A stretch of 20,435 bases of DNA from contig JAAAVE010000164.1 in assembly GCA_015679605.1 (NCBI GenBank), forward strand, positions 1-20,435, given 5' to 3'. Every line of letters starts with the position of its first letter. Position 1 is the stretch's first letter. The DNA comes from Podila epigama (lineage: Eukaryota; Mortierellomycota; Mortierellomycetes; Mortierellales; Mortierellaceae). The notes under the pieces were generated by a model, which was given only the letters and a program-made list of their open reading frames with translations, ran no database searches and was not told the DNA's origin. Shown piece by piece: positions 9,947 through 19,500 of the stretch. Position numbers and translations under genes: made by a program.

Positions 9947-12259
9947 ATGACAGTGACAGATATTGTCAACCAATACGCGGCCTGTGCCGGAAATATGCTA
10001 GAGCACAATCCATACCTCACTCCAAGCGAACTCGAGAGCCTCAACAAGCCCAGAGTTCTTATAGTCGGTGGCGGTATCGGAGGCTTGACTCTAGCTATCC
10101 TACTCAAGAAGGCTGGGATTCCTTTTCAAGTCTACGAGCGAGCCATTCGAGTGCAGGAGACTGGTAATAGATTTTTTCTTGCATTCTTTTCATTCATTTT
10201 TCATGCGAGAAGTAGGCCGTGGAAGAGAAAAGAGAGTTGGCCCTAATCTCGGTGTACAATCATACTCTTGAACGAATATAGGATCGGCGCTCATCTTTGG
10301 GCCCAATGTTGCACCACTGTTCGAACAGATGGGCATCTATGACGAGTATACTACCATTGGTAAACGATACACACAAACACAAATCTATACTGAGGGACCC
10401 AAACTATCCTTTGTCATGGATCATGCCTTTCTAGAAAATTCGTAGGTGAAGGCACATTGCTTGGAAGGATTTTTTTTTTCTTTTTTGCGCTGGTGAAGTT
10501 GAGGCAAGGAGGTCGACAAGAACGCTCAATTTTTTGCCTGATGTTCTTGCTTGTAATATAGACTGCATTACCAAGCCTATGTGATTCCTCGACCTGAATT
10601 TTACGACTTGCTTTGGCGCAATATTCCAAGAGAAAACATTCATCTGGACAAGAATGTCATCTCTACTCAGCAAAACACGGCAGGCGTTACGATCCGGTGC
10701 GATGACCTGACCACGTTTCATGGTGATATCCTCGTCGGAGCCGATGGCGCCTTTTCAACTGTGCGCCAGCAAATGTTTCGTGACATGAAGATAAGAGGCG
10801 TCCTACCACCCTCGGACGAAAAGTCAACAGCAGCATTCAGTTGCGCTTGTCTTGTAGGGCAAACTAGAGTGCTTAGACCAGACGTACTCCCAGGATTGCA
10901 AGCCGAAGGTGCTCAATCCTATGTGATCCTAGGAGTGAGGAACCTCTGTGTGGTAAAGAAAAATACCTACTGTGTACTTTACCTAGCATGGATTTGAAGC
11001 CAACTTGTCAGCCAGTCCTTGCATTTCTGCCCAATACTCATGTCAAGTCTCATGTTGCACGCCTTCCTTTTCTTTCCTTCTTTTCTAGTGGGCAACCTAT
11101 ACGACAAAGAAGAATACTGTCTGCTGGATGGTGTACCGGTTCGCTGAAAAGACACCTTCAGGATCAAACGAATCTTCTGAAGGCCCCAAGAAACGAACAT
11201 CCAACGACTCAAAACGGGCACCTGCAGCTCCTCCCTCCTCCACACCCTTGTCCAGCTGGCGGCCATCCGAGAGTAACACAGTCAGCTGGGGGGAAGAGGC
11301 GGCACAACAAATGTGCCACGAGGTTCGAGGTCTCAAAGTTCCTGGAGGTCGAGAGGGATTTGAGTTGACCATAGGTGACTTTATCGAGAATACACCAAAG
11401 CAGTGTCTCGGTAAGACCACCTTGGAGGACATTGTATACGACACATGGCACGATGGTCGCACTGTACTACTCGGAGATGGTGAGTATTTTTTTTACTTTG
11501 ACAAGTGGGACACTTGGATTGACATGTATGCAATGTATCCAGGAACCACACTAGGCCTTCCTCTAACTCTTTCCCTCTCGTCTTTCCATGTATCATCAAC
11601 AACAGCATGCCACAAGGTGAGGGGAAAAAAAGGATAGTACATCCTTGTGTACTCTTATACCCCTTGCTCTTATTCACACCTCATCCCTTGTGTTCATACC
11701 ATTCACCATAGGTCAACCCAACACACGGTGACGCTGCAACATTGGCTATTCATGATGCAGCGGCACTCGCCAACTGGATTTCAACACTCAAGACACCCTC
11801 ACTGTCCGATCTGGACAAAGCATTCCAAGAGTACAAAGCGGAACGACAGTCAGCAGCAAAGCATTCATACGACCATAGTCAAAGAGTGGTTAAGAAACTT
11901 GGCAAGGTAAGGAGGGATTATGTTTTTTTTCTTTTTCTGTCTTTGTTCATTCGTCTTCTTGTCGCAGTATGAATATATGCTTCTATTTGACAATGTCCAA
12001 CATACAATTACAATACTCGATACAGGGAATGATTTCAATAGTGGTACGAGGTTTGATGAAACGGATACCCACCGTTATATGGCGGCGAGTGATCTTCAAG
12101 ATGATGGCTTCTCGTCCTCAAGTATCATTCCTGCCACCGGTACAAGAAAAGGGTAACGTCAAACGGGCGCACCAGCCTAGTTTACACAAGACATTGGCGA
12201 TTCTACAAGAGCAACAAGGACAGGAAGAGACGCAACTATCTGGTCTCAAGTATCCATAA
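9947..12259 (+). CDS. FAD-dependent monooxygenase (PHBH fold), seven exons
   Basis: Inferred exons: 9947-10163, 10282-10441, 10562-10952, 11089-11479, 11606-11616, 11712-11906 and 12026-12259, giving 532 residues. The protein is a flavin monooxygenase of the FAD-binding-3 (p-hydroxybenzoate hydroxylase-like) superfamily, which uses NAD(P)H and O2 to hydroxylate or epoxidise small molecules; the substrate cannot be told. The dinucleotide-binding motif VLIVGGGIGG is at residues 37-46, followed by the acidic YER at the end of the second strand. GDILVGADG is at 180-188 (the DG motif contacting FAD and NADPH). The Gly-Asp motif LLGDACHKVNP is at 383-393 and binds the FAD ribityl chain; its ACHK is supplied by the 11-nt exon. 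The usual downstream helix (IHDAAALANWI) follows. The C-terminal ~80 residues (ARPQVSFLP) look membrane-peripheral, but no clear transmembrane helix is seen. The start ATG has A at -3. No other biosynthetic genes are nearby, so there is no evidence of a metabolite cluster. Confidence 0.92.
10164..10281 (+). other. Monooxygenase intron 1
   Basis: gtaata donor and atatag acceptor, 118 nt, phase 1. Joins VQETG to SALIFGPNV, as expected for the family. Confidence 0.9.
10442..10561 (+). other. Monooxygenase intron 2
   Basis: gtaggt donor and taatatag acceptor, 120 nt, phase 2. The alternative gtgaag donor four bases later would include an in-frame TAG and is excluded. Joins AFLENS to LHYQAYVIPRPEF. 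Confidence 0.88.
10953..11088 (+). other. Monooxygenase intron 3
   Basis: gtaaag donor and a long C/T tract ending in ttctag, 136 nt, phase 0. Joins RNLCV to WATYTTKKNTVCW. Confidence 0.9.
11480..11605 (+). other. Monooxygenase intron 4 (before the microexon)
   Basis: gtgagt donor and caacag acceptor, 126 nt, phase 1. It splits the conserved Gly-Asp motif immediately before Ala-Cys-His-Lys. Confidence 0.82.
11606..11616 (+). other. 11-nt microexon of the monooxygenase
   Basis: catgccacaag lies between a caacag acceptor and a gtgagg donor. With the one base carried from the previous exon it encodes exactly Ala-Cys-His-Lys. Placed between ...VLLGD and VNPTHGDAA it completes the GDACHK-x-x-P segment found across this enzyme superfamily. 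Confidence 0.85.
11617..11711 (+). other. Monooxygenase intron 5 (after the microexon)
   Basis: gtgagg donor and ccatag acceptor, 95 nt, phase 0. Joins ACHK to VNPTHGDAATLAIHDAAA. Confidence 0.85.
11907..12025 (+). other. Monooxygenase intron 6
   Basis: gtaagg donor and gatacag acceptor, 119 nt, phase 0. Joins VVKKLGK to GMISIVVRGLMKR. An earlier gtcgcag (11961-11967) is a weaker alternative and would not give the expected Gly-Met-Ile. Confidence 0.85.
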
Positions 12260-12460
12260 AGAGTTTTTTACATGCTGTGATGTAATGTTGTATTGCCCCC
12301 ACTGTGGCTGCTGCTAGTACTGCTCGTCAAGTACAAGAAAGGAATCGGTGGCCAAGCGCTTTGCTTAATTAATATGAGATATTATTATTAATAGAACACG
12401 AAAAAAAAATATATCTATCACTTTCTCTTCTTTTGTCGGCTGTTGTTTCCTTTGGTTTCA
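12260..12460. other. Shared 3' region between convergent genes
   Basis: The monooxygenase (plus) and the small Cys protein (minus) point toward each other here. The AT-rich core at 12364-12396 (taattaat, attattattaat) and an A9 run at about 12401-12409 offer variant poly(A) signals in both directions, but no exact AATAAA is seen. Transcripts could overlap in this 200-bp gap. Confidence 0.5.
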
Positions 12461-12856
12461 TTAAATAGACAGGACCATTGGCACCATGACCATGGCCAGA
12501 ACAAAGACACCACTCCATCGAACAGAGTCGTGGCAGGCGGCAGCGTTCGTAGTGTTAGAGGTCTCTTTGTCCTTCTTCATTTCAGATTTTGGTTTCGCTG
12601 GTGCTTCTTGTGGGCAAGAGTCGACGGAACAGAGGAAAGGAACGATACCCTCTGGCAGAGGTGTTGGGCCTGAGCCGCCAACGGAGATGGAATCGTGGTC
12701 GACACAGAGGAAGGTCTGACCAGAGGCAAGACCCTCTTTGACACAACGTTTGATCTTGGGGTATCGCATACAAGAAGTGGTGTTATTGGGCAGGAACTTT
12801 TCTTGACAGACCCAAGTGACGGGAACTGCTGCCGTTGGTGCTGCTGGAGTGCTCAT
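12461..12856 (-). CDS. Small Cys-containing protein with C-terminal hydrophobic tail, unknown
   Basis: Single exon, 131 residues, from an ATG with A at -3. Seven cysteines are spread over the chain: one in the N-terminal WVCQEKF, then spaced ~10-25 apart, including CSVDSC. An Asn-Asn-Thr-Thr segment could be N-glycosylated if it enters the ER. A Pro/Lys/Asp/Asn linker precedes a final ~16-residue hydrophobic stretch (GVFVLAMVMVPMVLSI). This resembles a tail anchor or a GPI-attachment signal. No N-terminal signal peptide is visible with this start, which favours a tail anchor. The same frame stays open upstream to an ATG at 13066, but that extension is translated from the C/T-rich leader and is unlikely. 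I do not recognise the family. The hydrophobic tail, cysteines and good start context support a real gene. Confidence 0.6.
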   Translation of the reverse strand: MSTPAAPTAAVPVTWVCQEKFLPNNTTSCMRYPKIKRCVKEGLASGQTFLCVDHDSISVGGSGPTPLPEGIVPFLCSVDSCPQEAPAKPKSEMKKDKETSNTTNAAACHDSVRWSGVFVLAMVMVPMVLSI

Positions 12857-12971
12857 ATTTGGTTGTGTGATAGAGGTGAGATGAAGGGGAGGGGGAGAAC
12901 TGGGTTTGGCAGAATATATCAAGGGGAAGTTGAGGGGAAAGGTTGTTGTGAATGCGGATGTTGGGATGTAC

Positions 12972-13014
12972 GAAAGAAAGAAGAAAGGAAAAGGAAAAGA
13001 AAAAAAAGAAAAAG
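12972..13014 (-). promoter_or_regulatory. Polypyrimidine (CT) tract upstream of the small gene
   Basis: Forty-three consecutive purines on the plus strand, so pyrimidines on the coding strand of the gene that starts at 12856. CT boxes of this kind often sit near transcription starts in filamentous fungi. The exact role is inferred. Confidence 0.5.
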
Positions 13015-13442
13015 TTGTCCATCTGACAGCCTTTTGAAAAAAAGCGTCAGGGACAGGCGTTTCCACATGTTAACCACACACACACACTCAAAAGGAAGTT
13101 GGCACACACTACAAAAAAAAAACGGCAATTCAAAGTAGGCACCAGTCCAAAATACATGCACTCCGTCTTCATGGTAAGTACGTACGCACACTCAGATACA
13201 AACGCAATTCCCACTTTTTCCCCGGGGGTTACTCCGAGGGGTGGCGAGGCGGATGAAGAATTAAAAGGCGCGTATTCATGACGGGGATCCGACAAGAAAA
13301 AAAATTCGTTCCCCTGTTCAATTGCGAAGAAACAAAAAAAAAAAAGCGTGCTCAATTTGCTAACAAAACAAAACAAAAAAGGAAAATTGGCACACGATCC
13401 AACATTTCTATTTTGGGATGATGATTTATGATTGTGCAATTC

Positions 13443-13448
13443 TTTATT
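13443..13448 (-). terminator. Poly(A) signal of the ZNFX1-like gene
   Basis: tttatt on the plus strand reads AATAAA on the minus strand, 87 bases beyond the inferred stop codon of the helicase gene. This supports ending the gene in the exon at 13535-13675. Confidence 0.65.
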
Positions 13449-13534
13449 TCTTGGGCAATGCTCTGTTCAGCTCTGCTCGCATGAGCAGGCAGAGCCTACA
13501 ACTTGTCATGGGCCCCTGCTTTACGCCAAAAAGA

Positions 13535-16500
13535 CTACCTGTTCCTGTAAAAACCTTCGAATTCACTGTCCAGGGAATTGCTCTGCAGCAGTTGATGGTC
13601 GCCACCTCCGACGGCTGCATTGCAATCGATACATCTTGATTCCTGCATTGCCATACCACAGTCATCAATGATAAACTAGCCAGGATTACCCCCAAAAAAA
13701 AGAGGAATGTTAGTTCATGTTTGGCACTAACTGATCCATGTCAACTTGACATGAATAGAAACAACAACAATCTTACCGTGTGGCCATTGGGGCACCGGTA
13801 CCAATGACCGGAGCCGCCAAGTTTCGCAGATACCGCTCTAAACACCTGCATCTTCTCCTCAGCACTTATCTCCTGGTTGAGCTGTCCTCTTGCTACCTTG
13901 ATCGCAATTTTCATCTTTCGCTCCAGATCTTCAGCTCTTTTCGTCAGCTCTGGCTTGATGCCCAAAGGGCAATTTTCTGATATCCAGTCCAACTCGCCTT
14001 GAAATTCTTTGTCCAGTGTATCGACTCTCTTGAAATGGGCAGTCTTCGTCTTATCATCTGATGGGATTGACCTTTGCCCCATCCAGTGAACTAGCTGATA
14101 AATGATGTTCAAGAGGGCTGCCCGGGCGTAGGCCTCATGCCGTGGGTAATGGCCCTCGATCGCTGCCTGCAACGCCATGCTGGCGTACACCGTGCAACAT
14201 CTTGTGAGGTCCTCAACAAACCAGTACCAACCTGTCATGACACCAGCTTTGTGCATAACAGCAGTGGCTTCAGAATGAATAAGGAGCAATACGTTCGTCA
14301 TTTCGGCCAGTGACTCGACAAGCGATGGTCCACTGAAGCCTCCAGGAGGGAGGCCACAATCGCGAATGCACACTTGAATCATGGCAGATGCAATGGCGCC
14401 TTCGGTAAGCCCTGTGTCTCCGTCGTCTTCCTCCTCCTTCCTTTCTTCCGAACTTGTCGAATCGGATGTCCTGTCTTTTGTCGTTATATCAACTGAAGCG
14501 GTCTTCATTCGATACAGGTGCGAAACGGCTGCTTCAAAGAGCCTCTTGGAAGGCGATGAGGCAGCCTCTGAGTAAATTTCCCGAAGCATCTTCAACGTTC
14601 CGATCGCTGAACTCACTGTTTCTTTCCACGCTTTACTCTGAGGCTTTGGGATCCCATAGGGGTTATAGTTCAAGGAAATGTCCGTGTTCGGGAACTCGCC
14701 TGACTTGAGTGTAAAACGGCCAAGTTTCCTCAAAGACTCACCAGGCGGACGATCTACGCGAAGAGGACCCGTCACACGATTCAAGAGCGCTGCACGACCT
14801 GATTGCAATCTGATCCCGGCCGCATCGATTGACTCTTTCGCTTTCTCCAGAGCATGTTGCTGGCTGAGTTGGTGTTTCTTGAGGCGCATAGACAACTGGG
14901 CGTCCTTGATGCGACGTCCATACCGACAGAGCCGCATGATGGGCTTCCGACATGAAGGACAAGTTACTTGTGAAACCGTCTCGTTCGGCAATGGGAGCTT
15001 GGAGTCAAAAGTCGTGTTGTCGGTCTTGGGGTCTCTCACCGCGTTGTAGTAATGATCCATCTCCATCATCGAATCAAGGGTTGTCATCGTGAAAGCGTGG
15101 CCACAGTTCAGTACCAGCACCGGGTCCTCATCCACGTCTACCTGGTCCAAATTTTCCTGCATGATGAGATCAACTTGAAGACTCATCGTTTTTGGGTCCT
15201 TGCAAACAACACAGAATCGCTGCGCTGGGCAGACTTCGCCACAGACTGAGGGACATTGGTGACCACAAGTCAACTTTAACTCACATCGCTTATTGCACGG
15301 CAGTCGGTCACAAGGAACTCCACAAGGCATAGAGCACTGCCCTTGGTGCTTGCACATCCAGACACAACGCTCATTGCAAGCGGTGCATGGGGTATCACAT
15401 GGCGTAGAACATATCGAGTGTGCACATGCGACTTCGCAAGGGCGCTGGCACGGAGGACATTGTGAGTCGGGATGGCACAAAGAGTTGCAGAGGTGCCCAC
15501 AGAACAGGCTCTTGCCACACTTGATATTGCAATGCCCATGATTTGTTCTGGGAACTTCGGCCAGCTCCTTCAACGCCTTGCCTTTGCTGAATGATTCTTG
15601 ACAAGTCGAACAATCCCTTGTGCAACGGTGACCGCAAGAAAGGTCACCGTTGCATGGTTTCTTGCACGCCCACTCCACTGACTTCATATGGCAATCCATC
15701 GTCTGTTCGTGCTCGCAAGTCGGCGACTTACACGTGACCTTGACTCCACATTTGATCAAAGAAGGATTCTTCTTTTCGAAACATCGTGGCTTCTCAAAGC
15801 GATGGCCACAGTCGAGGACAAACGGATCGACAATCACCATACAATCACCACAGTTCTGGCCACATTCCTTCGGGCAAACATGTTCACAAATCGGTTGGAG
15901 ACGAGTGCATGGCTGGAAACACTTGACAAGCTGATGCGCTTTGTCATCCGGATGGCCTATTGATATTTGCGTATAAATTGAGTATTGCATGTAAGTTGAG
16001 CATCATCGTGTTTCCCCTATATTGTCATGTAGCATTCAAAGAAAACACGAACTGTACGTACATTGAAGTGGACAAGTATGACCGCAGGGCATGCCATAGC
16101 CACAAGCCAGGTTACATCCAGCATTAGGCGCATGAATTCTCAGCATGTCAGCCGATTCGACCCATTGGATTGTCTCGGGGTGATTCTTGCACTTCAAAGG
16201 AAGTCCAACTCCCACTCTGTCGTTCGCACGAAGCTTTTCAATGACACTAGGCCAAATACCGTTCTTTGGATTCTCCATGAGTGTCGCATTCCCGAGGATA
16301 AACATTCCATGTTTAGCTCGTGATAGAAGGACGTTGGTACGATTGGGTGACTTTAGAAAACCGATTCGTCCTGACGAGAAAAGTGTGTCGTTGGCAGCAT
16401 GGTTCCGCACCAAAGAGATAATAATGATCTTTGCTTCTTCTCCCTAATTTGAGAGACATAGTATGAGCATGTGCATTTCATCCATGCAAAAAATAGAACA

Positions 16501-19500
16501 AGAGACATGACTTATTACTATAAAAAGGTCAACACTTGCCTGGTAATTGTCGATCGTGCGGAGAGTGAGTTGGTCTTGCAAAGACACGCTTTTGGCCCCG
16601 GCCACCATCAGGTTCTCTTTGTGTGACGTAGAGGTACCGAGCTCGTCGTCATCAGTTTCTTCTCTCTCGACATCTTTTGCATCCAAATTGTCTTTGTCCC
16701 TTCCTTCAATGACGAGCATAAAACGGCTCTTCAAAGCATCACGCAGTTTGGAGAGTTGTCCCAGGTACGGCGTCAGGATGGCAATGTCTCCAGGCTGATC
16801 ATATCCATTCTTGATGAGATGCGTGGCCAAGGCTTGCACCATGTCGACTTCAAACATGTTCGAAAATGACTCCATTCCAAAAGGGTCCTTGGCGTCTTCC
16901 GGGCTCTCATGGTGCATAAAGAACAGGTTCTCGCCCATTCCACTTACAGGAGGGTACTTGTACACGTCGTCTCCGTCCTCGAGATCTGGGTACAGCGGCT
17001 TCCGAATCAAGTCAGAAATACATGGCCGCATACGCCTCTGGGTCGTCAAAGTTGACATAGGCAACGGATTCGTGGTCGATGAGACGAGGCGTTCGAAGAG
17101 GGACTTGTCAAGATTGTACTTCCAACCGCCGGGAGAGTCCGATGACAAAGTGTACGTGTCGACCTGCGGGCGAAGCTGCTTGTGGTCGCCGATGAGGATA
17201 AGGTGTTGGGTCGAGGATGACAGGGCTGTCAAGATATGAGATTCAAGAACCTCTCCAGCCTCCTCGCAGATGATGATCTTTGGAGCCAGAGCCTTGATTA
17301 GTTCTTGCGCCTTCGCCGCGCCACTAGTGGTAATGCCGATCACGGCGCATCTGCGGAGGACGGAGAGATTGATCTCATTAAAGATGTCTGATTTTTTCTT
17401 GCGGCAAATCTCGCTTTTTCTTGAAAGCACACAGAGACGCTCTGTCATCGCATGCTGGATATTTTGCTTCCAGTGTTGAACCAGTCGTTCTCGCTCCTTC
17501 ATGGACATGTAGAACGCATTTGCGGAGAGCAGATGAAGTGGACGGTCAGTCAACGGCACCGCTTTGTAGACCGGATCTGGGCGCGAACACGACTCTTGAT
17601 CGTCGTATGTGGTCAAGAGCGAGAATTGATTATTTTTTCTTTTAGTCTTGGCCGTCTGCTCAAATGCTCGTCGAACTCTGGCATTCCATTGCACTGCCTC
17701 TTGGATGTCATAGCCAGCTTTCCATCGCTCGAAAGGGTGTTTCTTCATCCAACCTTTGTTTCGGACATGAGTGAACCCTTCATCGCTATCACTGTCGCTG
17801 TCGCTGACGGACCTGTCTAGAGTGCCGAACTCGTCATACAAATCGGGATAGTCCAACATTAGATAATTTTTGATGTTGTCCCAGCTCACATTTCCTCCCT
17901 TCAGACATTCCTCTATTCGCTTGATTTCCGTGGTAAGATCCTCCAATTCGGAAAATACATCCCGTAGCGTCTGTCGAACAAAAAAAGGGTTTGTCAACAC
18001 CCTCAGTCAAAGCATTCAGTTGGTACTTTTCGAGACGCGTTGATTTCGATCGACCCCCAATGCGGACTTGGTCCTTAATGCCTACGTCTAGCAAGTGCTC
18101 CAAAAACTGGTCGAGGGCATGGTTGGTGTAACAGATGTTCAGGATAGGACCACAATTGGAGGCCTCCTTGGTAGCCAGTAGAACCCGAGTCAGTGCGACG
18201 CCGATCCAGGTCTTGCCAGTGCCAGGCGGGCTAGTAAGGGCCAAAAACAGGAGAGAACCATACTGATTAACCTCTGCACACGAAACACACCAAGATACAA
18301 CTCTGTTAACAAGACAAGCTTACCCATTGATGATCGATACCTCTCTACATAGCGTATCAATCAAGGCCCTCGTTTGAGTTTCATCCAAGCATTTTCTTTC
18401 TAGAAGTAGCCTGTTTGCTTCATGGATTGACAAGGCATCTCTGACGTCCAAATTGCACCGTTGGCCGTCTAATAGCACAGAAAGATCGTACTGAAAGTCT
18501 GGAGCCAGAGCATAGATCGGAGGATCGATAAAGTCGTGGACGCCATCCATTGTAGCTCCTTCCTCTGCTGTCGGGGCCAAGTACTTGCCAAACGGCAGTG
18601 AGGCAGGAATGAGGTTTTGAAGAGCCTTAAGGACTGGCTGGTATGCGCCAAAGTATGCACCGGGCGACTCTACGATGTACCAACGTTCCATAGGTTGAGT
18701 TCTGGCTGTGTTCAGCAAGTGGACAAATTGCATAACGTCTGCCAGTACGACACTGATGTTGGCCCTAGTCTCGTTCTTTGCCATGGCCTTGCTATCACGC
18801 CCGGTGATCACAGCAAGGATGAGCCTGTGGTTCTGGGATGCGTCATTATGCACATTACGGCTCATGAGACAGATGAGTCCACCATGCATAAGCCTGTTCC
18901 TGGACCTCTCCCAAAAGTCGATGCGTCGTCCCATGCCAAGTCCTTTGACCTGCGTGGGTTGATCAAACTCAAGATCAATGTGACCTTCAGCGTTCTTTCT
19001 TGTGCTCATGCCGAGAAGTTTAACATTCCCATAGACATTCACATGGGTGTTGCTTTTGAGGTGCTTGCGGAGCTCCTTCGGTTTGAGTAGGTGGTCCTCT
19101 TTACCGTAAGGGATGTTATTCAGAACCAACAAGAAATCTTTAACGCTCGCTCGAAATGTGTTCAATATGTCCTCACGGTACAACGAAAGTGGATATCGAT
19201 CTGGCGCTTCCACCCACTGGGGAGAAAATGGGGTGCATCTGGGATGCCATTTGATGGCAGGAATGGGTCTCGAGTGCAAGTAATCTCTTGCTGCGTGGGT
19301 AGAATGCTGATGTCTGCGATGTCGACAAAGTCGTTGTCGTCTCGTTTTCCGCTCGGAGACAGTTCACCTGGTGGATCAAAAGCCTCTCGGAGTTGAGTCA
19401 TGTCAGGCACCCCTGCACCTCGAGCCCGGGATGAGATGGACGTGGCCACATCGAGGTGCTGGATAACGGCTTCCTCAGCGTCGGCGGTGATCCTCTTCAG

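Larger units (their letters stand above)
12857..13534. other. Spacer with promoter of the small gene and 3' end of the helicase gene
   Basis: Both flanking genes run on the minus strand. On that strand, a perfect 43-nt polypyrimidine tract (12972-13014) lies about 115 bases upstream of the small gene's start, typical of fungal leaders and core promoters. Other contents are a (CA)n run near 13076-13087, a GC-rich patch at 13219-13250 with an AGGGG stress-element-like match, several A-rich runs (13332-13345, 13367-13380), and the helicase poly(A) signal. No further gene is supported. Confidence 0.55.

Noticed and set aside
9248-9964. Multiple small open frames on both strands in the spacer
   Set aside because: They run through simple repeats and give HTHT-, VCVC- or TDTD-like peptides. 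None has a domain, good start context or splice partner.
12857-13066. N-terminal extension of the small protein to an ATG at 13066
   Set aside because: The extra 70 residues are mostly Phe/Ser/Pro translated from the polypyrimidine leader. The ATG at 12856 has better context.
9947-13534. A secondary-metabolite cluster around the monooxygenase
   Set aside because: No synthase, transporter or pathway regulator is present nearby. The neighbours are a housekeeping mRNA-export gene and an RNA helicase.
13418-13639. Plus-strand open frames at 13418-13671
   Set aside because: They are the antisense of the terminal RZ-finger exon of the helicase gene.
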